Part shown: piece by piece, positions 26,235 through 36,044 of the stretch
Layout of the letters: every line of letters begins with the position of its first letter
Numbering within the stretch: position 1 is the first letter of the stretch
Assembly (NCBI RefSeq): GCF_900996235.1
Contig: NZ_CAAJGM010000241.1
Coordinates: 1 to 64,000 of the forward strand
Length of the DNA stretch: 64,000 nt
Direction of reading: 5' to 3'
Source: Paraburkholderia sp. BCC1885
GTDB taxonomy: Bacteria > Pseudomonadota > Gammaproteobacteria > Burkholderiales > Burkholderiaceae
The notes under the pieces: generated by a model
The model's database searches: none
Told to the model about the DNA's origin: nothing
What the model saw: the letters and a program-made list of their open reading frames with translations, nothing else
Program-made: the position numbers and the translations under genes

Positions 26235-27170
26235 TCACAGATGTGAAGCGGCCCGTTGATCGTGCGGCACTTCCGGTTCGAAGAACACCCAGCGGACCTG
26301 CGGAAAGGTGGCCTGCAAATCCGCTTCCACCACGTTGATGGCGTCGACCATCGCGCGGCCGCTGGGATAATCGATCATCTCCGCCTGCACCGCGACCACC
26401 ACGTCGCGGCCCCACTGGAGCGTGATCATATTGACGATGCTGCGGATTTCGCTGCGCGCGAGCAGATGCGCTTCGATGGCACGCCGCACTTCCGGGCCGG
26501 CCGATTCGCCGACGATCATCGACTTCACTTCGCGCGCCACCAGCCACGCAATCACCATCAGCAACAAACCGACGCCGATCGAACCCAACGCGTCGAAGGC
26601 CGGATTACCGGTGATCATCGTCAGCAGCACGGCGACAAAGGCAATCGCCAGACCCGCCAGGGCGGCGATATCCTCGCCCGCCACCACCAGCAGATCCGAT
26701 TCGCGCGTTTCGCGAAACCAGCGCCACATGGTCTTGTCAGGATGCGTCTTGCGAATTTCCTTGAGCGCCCCGCTCAAGGAAAACGCTTCGAGCACCACCG
26801 AAACGCCCAGCACGGCCAGCGCCACATAGGCATGCGACAGGGCTTCGCGCGCAAACAGACGATGCACGCCCTCGTACACGGAAAACGCGCCGCCGACGAA
26901 GAACAGCAGCAAGGCCACCAGCAACGAATAGAAATTGATCTCACGGCCCGCGCCCATCGGATGCAGCGGACTGGGCGGCTTGCGCGCCTCGCGCAAGCCG
27001 AATAGCAGCAGGAGCTGGTTGCCGCAATCGGCGGTGGAGTGAATCGCTTCGGCAAACATCGAACCGGACTGCGTGAAGGCCGCCGCGGCGAACTTGCACA
27101 CTGCGATTCCAAGGTTGGCGGCGAGCGCGTAAAAAATGGCCTTAGGCGATTCCTGGTTGTGCTCGGCCAT
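26235..27170 (-). CDS. cation diffusion facilitator (CDF) metal exporter
   Basis: A 311-residue protein with about six transmembrane helices and a cytoplasmic C-terminal domain. The metal-site HSTAD (HxxxD) is in helix 2 and GEDIAALAGLAIAF is in helix 5, as in the ZnT9-like branch of CDF transporters. Substrates in the family are zinc, cobalt, iron, manganese or nickel; the metal here is not deducible. The start ATG follows the selD stop codon with no gap (TAA then ATG), so translation is coupled to selD. Confidence 0.8.
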   Translation of the reverse strand: MAEHNQESPKAIFYALAANLGIAVCKFAAAAFTQSGSMFAEAIHSTADCGNQLLLLFGLREARKPPSPLHPMGAGREINFYSLLVALLLFFVGGAFSVYEGVHRLFAREALSHAYVALAVLGVSVVLEAFSLSGALKEIRKTHPDKTMWRWFRETRESDLLVVAGEDIAALAGLAIAFVAVLLTMITGNPAFDALGSIGVGLLLMVIAWLVAREVKSMIVGESAGPEVRRAIEAHLLARSEIRSIVNMITLQWGRDVVVAVQAEMIDYPSGRAMVDAINVVEADLQATFPQVRWVFFEPEVPHDQRAASHL

Positions 27171-28235
27171 TTACGCGACCTCGACACGCGGCGCGCCGTC
27201 GCGCATTTCACCGATCACCGTCGCTCTATCGAAACCGTCCGCGCGGAAAATCGCCAGCACGCCATCGACGGTATCCGGCGCGCAGGACACCAGCAGGCCG
27301 CCCGAGGTTTGCGGATCGGTCAGCAACGCCTGGGCCACCAAAGGCAGTCCATCGGCGAGACGGACGTTTTCGCCATAGGAAGCCCAATTGCGACCCGATG
27401 CTCCCGTGACCACACCCGCGGCGGCAAACGCTTCGACGCCCGCGAGCCACGGCAGATCCGCGTAACGCAGATGCGCGCTGAGTCCCGCGCCGCGCGCGAG
27501 TTCCAGCGTGTGGCCAAGCAGGCCGAAGCCGGTGACGTCGGTCAGCGCATGCACGCCGGCCAAGGCCGCGAGATCCGTACCAGGGCGATTGAGTTGGGTT
27601 GTGTTCGCAATCATCGCCGCGTAGCCCGCGTCGTCGAGCTGGTTTTTCTTCAGCGCCGCGGACAGCACGCCCACCCCCAGCGGTTTGCCGAGCACCAGCA
27701 CGTCGCCGGCTTTAGCGGCCGCGTTACGCTTGATACGCTGCGGATGCACGAGGCCCAACGCGGCCAGGCCGTAAATCGGTTCGACGGAGTCGATCGAATG
27801 ACCGCCCGCCACAGGGATGCCCGCCTGGGTGCAGACATCTTCGCCACCGCGCAACACGGCCGCGATCACATCGTGCGGCAATACGTTGATCGGCATGCCC
27901 ACGATGGCGAGTGCGAGGATCGGCTTGCCGCCCATCGCGTAGACGTCGGAGAGCGCATTGGTGGCTGCGATACGGCCGAAATCGTATGGATCGTCGACGA
28001 TCGGCATGAAGAAATCGGTGGTGGCGATAATCGCCTGCTCGTCGTTCAGACGGTAGACGGCGGCATCGTCGGCGGTTTCGGTCCCGACCAGCAGGTCGGG
28101 GAAAGCCGGCAACGGCACAGCGCGTTTGAGCAGGTCGGAGAGGACGCCGGGCGCAATCTTGCAGCCACAGCCGCCGCCGTGCGAGAGACTCGTGAGGCGC
28201 GGCACAGCAGGATTCGAAGCAACGTGATCGGTCAT
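27171..28235 (-). CDS. selD: selenide, water dikinase (selenophosphate synthase) SelD
   Basis: A 354-residue enzyme making selenophosphate from selenide and ATP, the selenium donor for selenocysteine and 2-selenouridine. The N-terminal catalytic motif GGGCGCKI has cysteine (residue 23) and lysine (26) in the positions of E. coli Cys17 and Lys20, so this is the cysteine form and needs no recoding. AIRS-fold segments (VGTETADDAAVYRL; ATTDFFMP; GGHSID) follow. No selA, selB or selU gene is in the window. It is coupled to a CDF exporter downstream. Confidence 0.95.
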   Translation of the reverse strand: MTDHVASNPAVPRLTSLSHGGGCGCKIAPGVLSDLLKRAVPLPAFPDLLVGTETADDAAVYRLNDEQAIIATTDFFMPIVDDPYDFGRIAATNALSDVYAMGGKPILALAIVGMPINVLPHDVIAAVLRGGEDVCTQAGIPVAGGHSIDSVEPIYGLAALGLVHPQRIKRNAAAKAGDVLVLGKPLGVGVLSAALKKNQLDDAGYAAMIANTTQLNRPGTDLAALAGVHALTDVTGFGLLGHTLELARGAGLSAHLRYADLPWLAGVEAFAAAGVVTGASGRNWASYGENVRLADGLPLVAQALLTDPQTSGGLLVSCAPDTVDGVLAIFRADGFDRATVIGEMRDGAPRVEVA

Positions 28236-28374
28236 GGCGGTCGGGGCGCGGGAATCTGGCGCGCGTTAAGAGTGAAAGGCAATAGTCGGTATTATGGGCA
28301 ATCCTGGGCCCAGACGTCCAACTGTCGCCGCGCCGTCCCGTCACGACGGCTGGCCGGCAGCCTTTCAGCAAACC

Positions 28375-31300
28375 TCAAGCCCGCTCCAGCAAGGTCATTT
28401 CTCCCACGATCACCAGCAGCACGGAGAGGCTCGCGCCGCCCGACGCGCGCAAATCCGCCAGCAGACGCGCATAGCGTTCGAGCGCCGCCACCCGTTGCTC
28501 GCGCCATGTTTCGATCAGTTCATCCGGCGACGCTCCGTCTGCCGCGCCCGTCAACACGCTCGTCGTCAAGGCCCGCTTTAGCCGCGCCAACTCGGTGAGC
28601 GCGGCCGCGCGGGCCAGCGTGTCCCAGTGCGTCGGCGTGGGCAGCGCATTGGCGCGCTCGCTGATCCAGCCGTCGTTGAGCAGCGTGCCGAGCGTGAAAT
28701 ACACGCCCGCGACCCGTTCGAGACTCTTGCTGCACGTAGCCGCCACCTCGGCGATATCGAGCATCGACGCGGATATCTCGCCGCTCGCCACGCGCACCGC
28801 CAGTTCGCTGTCCACGCCCGCGTCCACCAGAATGCGCTGTCGCTCCGACAAGGCTTCCAGATTTTCGGCCGGCAACAGCGCCGGCCATTGCGACGCCAGC
28901 CGCTGGGCGGCATCGCGACAACGCGTCAGCAGGTCCGGCACGTCATTGACCGCGCCGGAATGCAGTTGGCGCAGAAACCACAACGCCGCGCGCTCGACGA
29001 GCCGCGCCACCTCGACGAACATGCGCGCCTGCACGTCGTCGGCCACGCGGTTATCGAGGGCGTCGATGCTGCGCCACACGTCGTCGAGATCGAACACGTC
29101 GCGCGCCATGATGCAGGCCCGCACGATCTGGCCGGGCTGGGCGTCGGTCTCCTCCATCAGGCGGTGGATGAATTCGCAGCCCACCCGGTTGATCAGCGCG
29201 TTGGTCAGATACGTCGCAAGAATTTCGCGCCGCAGTGGATGGCGCTGCATCGGTTCTCGAAAGCGCTGCCGCAGCGGCTTCGGGAAATAGTCGATCAACA
29301 TGCTGCTTACCAGCGGGTCTTCCGGCATGTCGGATTCGAGCAGCGCATCGTAAAGCCACATCTTGCTATAAGCCAGCAACACGGCTCGCTCCGGCGAGGT
29401 CAATCCCTGCTTCGCCGCCAGCCGTTCGGCGATTTCTTCGTCGGTGGGCAAAAACTCGATCACGCGATTCAGCCGCCCGGCCCGTTCGAGCCAGCGCATG
29501 AAGCGCGTCTCCGCATCGAACAGTTCGACGCTGTAGCGCCCGGCAATCGAAAGCGCCTGGGTCTGGTAGTAGTTGTCCTGCAACACCAGCAGACCGACTT
29601 CATCGGTCATGTCGGCGAGTAAGGCATTGCGCTGCTTCTCGGTCATCTCGCCGTCGGTCACCACGAGACCCAAAAGAATCTTGATGTTTACTTCGTGATC
29701 CGAACAATCGACCCCGGCTGAATTGTCGATTGCATCCGTGTTGATACGTCCACCGCGCAAGGCGAACTCGATGCGCCCCAGATGCGTGAGCCCGAGATTG
29801 CCGCCCTCCGCCACCACTTTGCAGCGCAGATCCGCGCCGTTCACGCGCAGCGCGTCGTTAGTGCGGTCGCCAACCTGCGCGTGCGTCTCGCGGCTCGCCT
29901 TGACGTAAGTGCCCACGCCGCCGTTGTAGAGCAGATCGACCGGCGCCTGCAAGATCGCGCGAATCAGTTCGTTCGGCGCGAGCGCGGCGGCGTTGATGCC
30001 GAGCACGGCCTGCATCGCCGCCGAAACCGGAATCGTCTTGGCCGTGCGTGGAAACACGCCACCGCCGGCGGAGATCAAGGCAGGGTCATAGTCCGCCCAA
30101 CTCGAACGTTCGAGGACAAACAGGCGTCCGCGCTCCGCCAGACTGGCGACGGGATCGGGTTGCGGATCGAGAAAGATATGCCGATGATCGAACGCGGCCA
30201 CCAGCCTGATATGCGGCGACAACAACATGCCATTGCCGAACACGTCGCCCGACATATCGCCAATCCCGACCACGGTAAAGTCCGTCGCCTGGGTGTCGAC
30301 ACCCATCTCGCGGAAATGCCGCTTCACCGACTCCCACGCGCCGCGCGCGGTAATGGCCATTTTTTTGTGGTCGTAGCCGACCGAACCGCCCGACGCAAAC
30401 GCGTCGTCGAGCCAGAAGCCGTATTCCTGTGAAATGGCGTTAGCGTAGTCGGAGAACGTCGCTGTGCCTTTGTCCGCTGCGACCACCAGATAGGGGTCGT
30501 CGGGGTCGTGCCGCACGACGTCGGGCGGCGGCACGATTTCATTACCCACGCGGTTATCGGTCAGATCCAGCAGACCGCGCAGGAAGGTCTGATAGCAGTC
30601 GACACCCTCGCGCAGCCACGCTTCGCGCTCGCCAGGCGGCGGTGGATTCTTCACCACGAAACCGCCCTTAGAACCGACCGGCACGATCACCACGTTCTTC
30701 ACCATCTGCGCTTTCATCAGGCCCAGCACTTCAGTGCGGAAATCTTCGCGCCGGTCGGACCAGCGCAAACCGCCGCGCGCCACCCGTCCGCCACGCAGAT
30801 GCACGCCTTCGACGCGCGGCGAGTACACCCAGATCTCGAACATCGGCTTAGGCTCGGGCAAACCGGGCACATTGGCCGGATTGAACTTGAACGACAGGTA
30901 CGGCTTCGGCCGCCCTGCCTGATCCAGCCGATAATAGTTGGTGCGTTCGGTGGCCTTGATGACGCCGAGAAACTGGCGCAGGATGCGGTCCTCGTCGAGA
31001 TTCGGCACCTGGTCGAGCGCGGTGTCGATCCATTTAAGCAGCAGTCCTACACGAGCCTCGCGGCTCTCACCCACGGCCGGATCGAAGCGCGCCAGGAACA
31101 GTTCGACCAGCTTGCGGGCAATCGCCGGATTGCCCGTCAACGCGCGTTCGATATACGCGTCGCTGAAGGTGGAGCCGACCTGCCGCAGATATTTCGCGTA
31201 GGCGCGCAAAATCGTCACCTCGCGCGCGGCAAGCGGCGCCCGCAGCACGAGCCGGTTGAAGTCGTCGCTTTCGATCTCGCCGGTCCACACCTGCTCGAAG

Positions 31301-33210
31301 GCGTCTTCGAAGAAGCTCTTCACGCGTTCGATGTCGAACTCCGCGTCGTCCGCGAGTTCGAGACCGAAATCGTGAATCCACGCCGGGGTGGCATGGTGCG
31401 TTTCGATCAGATACGGCCGCTCTTCATCGACGCGCACGCCCAGATGCTCGAGCATCGGCAAACTGCGCGACAAGGCAATCGGTTGTCCCGCGCGATACAC
31501 CTTGAAGCGAAATGCGCGCGGGCCGGATTCGATGGGCCGATACAGGTTCATCGCAATCCGCTCGCCGCCCTGCAGACGCTCGATCAGTTCGATATCGCGC
31601 ACGGCCGTGCGGGCCGGATAATCGTCACGATAGCCGGCCGGAAACGAGTCCGCGTATTGCTGTAGCAGACGGTTGCCCTGCTCTTCGCCGAAGGCATCGA
31701 GCAGGGCGTCGGCGAGATCGTCCTGCCAGCGGCGGGTCACCTGCACGAGGCGCGCTTCGAGTTCGCGGGTGTCCACGTCGGGCATCGCGCCCGGTTCGGC
31801 ATGGACGACGAAATGAATCCGCGCGAGAGGCGACTCGGATAGCAAAGGCGTAAATTCGACGCTGGCGCCGTTGAACGCTTCGGTCAACAGATGGGCGATG
31901 CGGCGCCGCAAGTCGGTGTTGTACTTGTCGCGCGGCACGAACACGAGACACGACACGAAGCGGTCGAAGCGATCGCGCCGCACGAATAGCCGCGTGCGCT
32001 GATGTTCCTGCAAACGCAATACGCCGAGCGCGATGTCGTAAAGCTGGTCCTCTTCGGCCTGGAACAATTCGTCGCGCGGATAGGTTTCGAGCACCGTCAC
32101 CAGCGATTTCGCCAGATGCCCCTTCGGCAGGAAACCGGCGCGCCGCACGATGTTGGCGCACTTGCGGCGCACGATGGGAATTTCCGCCGCCGACACGAAA
32201 TATGCCGTCGACGTATACAGGCCAATGAAACGCCGCTCGCCGATGGTCTTGCCATCCGCACCGGTCAGCTTGAGACCCACGTAGTCGAGATAACCGGGCC
32301 GATGCACGGTCGCGCGCGAGTTCGCCTTGGTCAGAAAAATCGGCGAGGCGCCGGTGATGATCTGCGCAGCGGCAGCCGGCAAGGGTGTGACGTCGGCCGC
32401 GCCGACCGGCCGCAACGCATCGCGCAGAATGCCGAGGCCCGATTCCGGCAGTGCCCGCAAACCGAAGCCCACGTCATGTGAAACCAGTTCGTAATCGCGC
32501 TGACCCAGAAACGTAAAGTGGTTATCCACCATCCATTCGAGGAAGGCCCGCGCTTCCGCACCGTCGACGCCGGTTTCGCTCGCCCGCATATCCTTGATCG
32601 TGGCGCGCGCAATCTCGACGATCTTCGGCCAGTCTTCCACCGCGGCGCGCACGTCGCCGAGCACTTTTGCGATATCGTCGCGTAACGCGTCGAGCCTGGC
32701 GGCGTCGCCGCAGCGGTCGACTTCGAAGTGAATGAACGAGGCCAGTTGCGATTGCGTGTCGCCGGTGTCTTCGGCGCCTTGCCCGACGCGCACGATACTG
32801 CCGTCGGCGCCGCGCCAGATGCGAAACACCGGATGCACCACCGAATGCAGCGCAAGGCCAAGACGGTTGACGGCCATCGACACCGAATCCACCAGGAACG
32901 GCATGTCGTCGTTGACGATCTCGATGACCGTGTGATCGGAATGCCAGCCGTGCTGTTCGAGGATCGGGTTATAGACGCGCAGCCGTTCGCTGCCAGGCAC
33001 GAAACGCTGCGCCGTTTGCCAATGCGCGAGCGCGGCGCCATACAGGTCGGCGATCGCGCGGCTCTGCAGATCGTCGGTGTCGACGAAATCGTAGTAGCGC
33101 CGCAGAAAAGGTTCGACGATGGAGAATGCCGGCTGCGGCAATCGCCCACGCGCGAATTCGACGACGTCGTTCAGCAGGTGCGCAACGGATTCTTCGTTCT
33201 TCGCTTGCAT
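28375..33210 (-). CDS. gdhB: NAD-dependent glutamate dehydrogenase, large (180 kDa) type
   Basis: A 1611-residue catabolic glutamate dehydrogenase converting glutamate to 2-oxoglutarate and ammonia with NAD. The N-terminal half has ACT-like regulatory segments (VEIVND-type MPFLVDSVSMAVNRLG); the catalytic core near residues 830-1200 has RGGLRWSDRREDFRTEVLGLMKAQ, PVGSKGGFV, ADKGTATFSD and ELGLTHLGR-type motifs, and a helical C-terminus ends the protein. The length matches the family. I start at the ATG at 33210, which has GGAGG before it; the longer frame from 33234 lacks one. A fully paired hairpin lies just upstream. Confidence 0.9.
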   Translation of the reverse strand: MQAKNEESVAHLLNDVVEFARGRLPQPAFSIVEPFLRRYYDFVDTDDLQSRAIADLYGAALAHWQTAQRFVPGSERLRVYNPILEQHGWHSDHTVIEIVNDDMPFLVDSVSMAVNRLGLALHSVVHPVFRIWRGADGSIVRVGQGAEDTGDTQSQLASFIHFEVDRCGDAARLDALRDDIAKVLGDVRAAVEDWPKIVEIARATIKDMRASETGVDGAEARAFLEWMVDNHFTFLGQRDYELVSHDVGFGLRALPESGLGILRDALRPVGAADVTPLPAAAAQIITGASPIFLTKANSRATVHRPGYLDYVGLKLTGADGKTIGERRFIGLYTSTAYFVSAAEIPIVRRKCANIVRRAGFLPKGHLAKSLVTVLETYPRDELFQAEEDQLYDIALGVLRLQEHQRTRLFVRRDRFDRFVSCLVFVPRDKYNTDLRRRIAHLLTEAFNGASVEFTPLLSESPLARIHFVVHAEPGAMPDVDTRELEARLVQVTRRWQDDLADALLDAFGEEQGNRLLQQYADSFPAGYRDDYPARTAVRDIELIERLQGGERIAMNLYRPIESGPRAFRFKVYRAGQPIALSRSLPMLEHLGVRVDEERPYLIETHHATPAWIHDFGLELADDAEFDIERVKSFFEDAFEQVWTGEIESDDFNRLVLRAPLAAREVTILRAYAKYLRQVGSTFSDAYIERALTGNPAIARKLVELFLARFDPAVGESREARVGLLLKWIDTALDQVPNLDEDRILRQFLGVIKATERTNYYRLDQAGRPKPYLSFKFNPANVPGLPEPKPMFEIWVYSPRVEGVHLRGGRVARGGLRWSDRREDFRTEVLGLMKAQMVKNVVIVPVGSKGGFVVKNPPPPGEREAWLREGVDCYQTFLRGLLDLTDNRVGNEIVPPPDVVRHDPDDPYLVVAADKGTATFSDYANAISQEYGFWLDDAFASGGSVGYDHKKMAITARGAWESVKRHFREMGVDTQATDFTVVGIGDMSGDVFGNGMLLSPHIRLVAAFDHRHIFLDPQPDPVASLAERGRLFVLERSSWADYDPALISAGGGVFPRTAKTIPVSAAMQAVLGINAAALAPNELIRAILQAPVDLLYNGGVGTYVKASRETHAQVGDRTNDALRVNGADLRCKVVAEGGNLGLTHLGRIEFALRGGRINTDAIDNSAGVDCSDHEVNIKILLGLVVTDGEMTEKQRNALLADMTDEVGLLVLQDNYYQTQALSIAGRYSVELFDAETRFMRWLERAGRLNRVIEFLPTDEEIAERLAAKQGLTSPERAVLLAYSKMWLYDALLESDMPEDPLVSSMLIDYFPKPLRQRFREPMQRHPLRREILATYLTNALINRVGCEFIHRLMEETDAQPGQIVRACIMARDVFDLDDVWRSIDALDNRVADDVQARMFVEVARLVERAALWFLRQLHSGAVNDVPDLLTRCRDAAQRLASQWPALLPAENLEALSERQRILVDAGVDSELAVRVASGEISASMLDIAEVAATCSKSLERVAGVYFTLGTLLNDGWISERANALPTPTHWDTLARAAALTELARLKRALTTSVLTGAADGASPDELIETWREQRVAALERYARLLADLRASGGASLSVLLVIVGEMTLLERA

Positions 33211-33271
33211 GATCTCCTCCACAACGGGCGGCAATCGACTGCATCGTTAGAAGAGAATTATGCGCCCGATA

Positions 33272-33309
33272 GTTGAAAGTCAATGTGCATCCGCACATCG
33301 ACTCTCAAC
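33272..33309 (-). promoter_or_regulatory. 17-bp hairpin in the glutamate dehydrogenase leader
   Basis: Read as minus-strand RNA this forms a 17-pair stem (two G-U pairs, otherwise perfect) with a 4-base loop, 62 bases before the glutamate dehydrogenase start. As plus-strand RNA the two positions would be mismatches, which suggests selection on the minus strand. There is no U-tract, so it may be an mRNA 5' structure or the end of the upstream DUF3455 transcript. Confidence 0.4.
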
Positions 33310-33348
33310 CTGACGTGCTGCCAGGCGGCAGGCCTCCGCCGGATCGCC

Positions 33349-33894
33349 CTAGCCGAGGAACACGTATTCGGCGGTATACGGACTGCGGCCTTCCTGTCCC
33401 TCCTGCGTGCAAGCACCGGTGGGCGCGACGCCGCCGTGTGTGTTGAGGCGTTGCACATAATGCACGTTGGCGAGCATGCCAGGCCCCGCGGCGTTGGTGG
33501 CGCGCAGCAGCAGTTGCGGGATGCTGCCCGGCATGTCGGTGCTCGGCGCCTGTTGCAGAACCTGGCCGGTGATCTTGCTGCCATCCGCCGCAGCCCACGA
33601 GGGGCCGGCGCTATGCGTGACGATCAGTTCGCCCGATGCGTCGTACAGTTCCGCGCTCGGCGCCTTGAAAGACCACGACAACTGCCGGTTCGCATCGAGC
33701 TTGCACACGTAGATCTGCGTGCCGCTCGCCTTGAGCGCGGCGATTACATGGGTCGCTTCGCTGGGAGTCAGCGCCGCGGGCACCGCGCTCTGCGCGAACG
33801 CGCTGCCAGGCACGACAGCGGCGCAGACGAGCGCGAACGACGCGCCGCATAAAACGCGCGCCAGCGAGCGGCGCGAGGCAAAACGTGAAGACAT
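33349..33894 (-). CDS. DUF3455 family secreted protein
   Basis: A 181-residue protein with a signal peptide (core GASFALVCAAVVPGSAFA, cut after FA) and a DUF3455 body: YVCKLDANRQLSWSFKAPSAEL, VQRLNTHGGVAPTGACTQ, AEYVFLG. Function unknown; the repeated aromatic and glycine motifs suggest a beta-rich periplasmic domain. AGGAG is seven bases before the ATG at 33894. It lies upstream of the glutamate dehydrogenase on the same strand. Confidence 0.75.
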   Translation of the reverse strand: MSSRFASRRSLARVLCGASFALVCAAVVPGSAFAQSAVPAALTPSEATHVIAALKASGTQIYVCKLDANRQLSWSFKAPSAELYDASGELIVTHSAGPSWAAADGSKITGQVLQQAPSTDMPGSIPQLLLRATNAAGPGMLANVHYVQRLNTHGGVAPTGACTQEGQEGRSPYTAEYVFLG

Positions 33895-34050
33895 GCAGGA
33901 TCTCCTGGTGGGTCTGGATGAAGCGGAGTGTGCTCGGGGTGTCCTGTTACGGCCAGCGACGATGTTACGGGTATTGATCAAAGCGTGCAGCGCGGGGCAA
34001 AACACGCGGTTCACAGCGCGCGGTTCATAACACGCTTCACAACACGGGCT

Positions 34051-34833
34051 TCACAACATCTTCCCCGCGGCGTCCGGCGCATCCACCCGCGGCAACCATG
34101 CGGCTACCGCATTGCTGGTCCACTGCGGATCGTCGTGCGGCAAGTCGTGGCCGGCCCATGGATGCTGGAGATGCGCCGCGCCCCATGCCGCCGCCAGCCG
34201 CGCTGAGCAAACCGGGTTCACCAGCCGGTCCGCAGCCGACGACAGAATCAAGGTCGCGCAATGCGGCACGCTAGCGCCCGCATTAAAACGCGCCGCCGCC
34301 CATAACTGGCGCAGCGCATTGGCGCGGCTCACCGGTGCGCTTGCGCGAATCGCGCTCCATGCCGCGAGATCGTCCGCGCGTCCTGCAGGATTATTGCAGG
34401 TCAGGCGGTGGATGACGGCCTCCGCTTCGCGTCCGCTTCGCCAGTTGCGCGCCGCGCCCAGCAGCGCGAGCCACGCCTGCGGACGCAGCCGCTCGGTGAT
34501 GCCGCTAAACGGCCGCATGCTCGTATTGATGAGCACCAGCCGTTCGATCTCGCCGGGATAGCGCTGCGCCCAGGCGGTAGCCACCATCCCTCCCAGCGAC
34601 ATCGCCAGCACCCTATAGGGACCCGGCACGCTGCTCTGCGATAACGCGAGCCGCACGAAACCCACCATCGACGCGACATCGGCAGGTGCACGTTGATCGA
34701 CGAGCGCGCCGTTGCCCGGCAGGTCGAGTTGCAACAGGCTATCGGTCTCGACGGCGTCGTGCAGAATCGACGGAAAGCGGCCCCAGTGACGCGTTTCGCG
34801 TGTCAGCCCGCGCAACAGGACCCACGTGCTCAT
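34051..34833 (-). CDS. alpha/beta hydrolase
   Basis: A 260-residue hydrolase with the nucleophile elbow AMSLGGM (Ala for the first Gly, serine intact), an acidic residue in ILSSAADRLV and a histidine in WAGHDLPHDDP, so the triad looks complete. Substrate unknown. The ATG overlaps the stop codon of the upstream M14 peptidase by four bases (ATGA), so the two are co-translated and probably act in one pathway. Confidence 0.8.
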   Translation of the reverse strand: MSTWVLLRGLTRETRHWGRFPSILHDAVETDSLLQLDLPGNGALVDQRAPADVASMVGFVRLALSQSSVPGPYRVLAMSLGGMVATAWAQRYPGEIERLVLINTSMRPFSGITERLRPQAWLALLGAARNWRSGREAEAVIHRLTCNNPAGRADDLAAWSAIRASAPVSRANALRQLWAAARFNAGASVPHCATLILSSAADRLVNPVCSARLAAAWGAAHLQHPWAGHDLPHDDPQWTSNAVAAWLPRVDAPDAAGKML

Positions 34834-35864
34834 GCGCCGGCCGCCCGATACCAATGCTCGATGGCGTTCTGCAGCAATTGCTGACGGCGGCTGCCCTGTG
34901 GCAGCCAGCGCTGCGACGCAAACGCGGCGCGCGTGAGGAAATCGAGCAGATTCGCATGACGCCGCAAAACGCGCGCGGTGCGATGCGCTTTCACCGGATT
35001 GAACATGCCCTGGCGCGAAAACAGTTGGCGCGGATTCTTCTTGATCCACAACCATGAACCGAGTTCGAGCGTCATGGGCAGGAACACGTTTTCCGCTGGC
35101 GCGCGGTCGTATGCGCAGTCCCATAGATCGCCGTGCAGCAGATATTGATGACTCTGCGGCTCGAACGCATAACCGTGATGCGGATGCGCGCGCTCGAACA
35201 TGGTCTTCAGCATGTACATTTCCGGCAGATGCGGCATCAGCTTGCGGGTGCGCGCATACGGAAACCAGATGCTGTCGCTCCAGCCATAGCCCGAGTGACA
35301 ATCGAGCGCGAAACTCAACGGCCGCGAGGCCAGTTCGTTGTCCACCAGCTTCAGGAGCGCCGCGGCCTCGACCTCCATGGGTGCGCCGCGCCGTCCGCGA
35401 TACCACGGCAGCCATGCGCCGAGGCGCTGGCCGCCCGCCAGCAGAGGCACGCGCGCGTCCGCATTCTGCGGAGCATTGCGCATCAGGTCGACGCCGTTCG
35501 GATTGGCGCGCGTCGCCGCCCACATGCCGCCTGGATTGCAGATGGGCATAAAGATCAGACGAATCGACTGTAACTGCCGCACCAGCAATTCGTCCCATTC
35601 GAGCCGCGACAGAAGCGAGCGCATGTAATCGAGCACGAGCTGCGTACCGATGCGCTCGAGCCCGTGAATGCCGCCGAAAAAGCCGATTGCCGGCGCCTGC
35701 GGGTCGCTCGAACCGATGCTCGCTGTCAGCACCGGAAAGGTCCTGCCGTGAACCCGCGCTTCGCACAGCGTGCGAATCTCGAAGTTGGCACTGCCGGCAT
35801 CGAGAATCGCCTTTAAATCCTCGTACTCCGCAAAGCTGTCCGGTAGAAAGCTAAGAGCCTGCAT
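34830..35864 (-). CDS. M14 family zinc carboxypeptidase-like protein
   Basis: A 344-residue metallopeptidase with the zinc motif GGIHGLERIG (HxxE at about residues 67-70) and the third ligand in LDCHSGYG. The catalytic glutamate is in TLELGSWLW. Family members cleave C-terminal residues or peptide amidoglycans. The frame is open upstream to 36023, but the ATG at 35864 begins at the family N-terminus; no good ribosome site is present. It is the first gene of a two-gene unit with the alpha/beta hydrolase. Confidence 0.75.
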   Translation of the reverse strand: MQALSFLPDSFAEYEDLKAILDAGSANFEIRTLCEARVHGRTFPVLTASIGSSDPQAPAIGFFGGIHGLERIGTQLVLDYMRSLLSRLEWDELLVRQLQSIRLIFMPICNPGGMWAATRANPNGVDLMRNAPQNADARVPLLAGGQRLGAWLPWYRGRRGAPMEVEAAALLKLVDNELASRPLSFALDCHSGYGWSDSIWFPYARTRKLMPHLPEMYMLKTMFERAHPHHGYAFEPQSHQYLLHGDLWDCAYDRAPAENVFLPMTLELGSWLWIKKNPRQLFSRQGMFNPVKAHRTARVLRRHANLLDFLTRAAFASQRWLPQGSRRQQLLQNAIEHWYRAAGA

Positions 35865-35971
35865 GGTGACGCCGGGTGGATAAGCAAGGTTATTGGGGAC
35901 GGCACGCGTGACTTCAGCAATATAGCCTGTCGCGGTACATATTAGATGACGACATGTGCATTCCACGGCTT

Positions 35972-35989
35972 GCGTCACACGACTGACAT
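35972..35989. promoter_or_regulatory. Pho-box-like site upstream of phnC
   Basis: GCGTCAC, four bases, CTGACAT: two half-sites spaced 11 bases apart, as in the PhoB consensus CTGTCAT-N4-CTGTCAT. It lies about 150 bases before phnC. Phosphonate importers are commonly controlled by phosphate starvation, which supports the reading. The first half-site is a poor match. Confidence 0.4.
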
Positions 35990-36044
35990 ATTTCAGATCA
36001 TTCAAGGCTCCGCGTTCCGGCACGCATTTTCATAAACATATAGT

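Noticed and set aside
27039..28598. 519-codon plus-strand frame
   Set aside because: Antisense of selD and the start of the CDF gene; both opposite genes have clear catalytic motifs.
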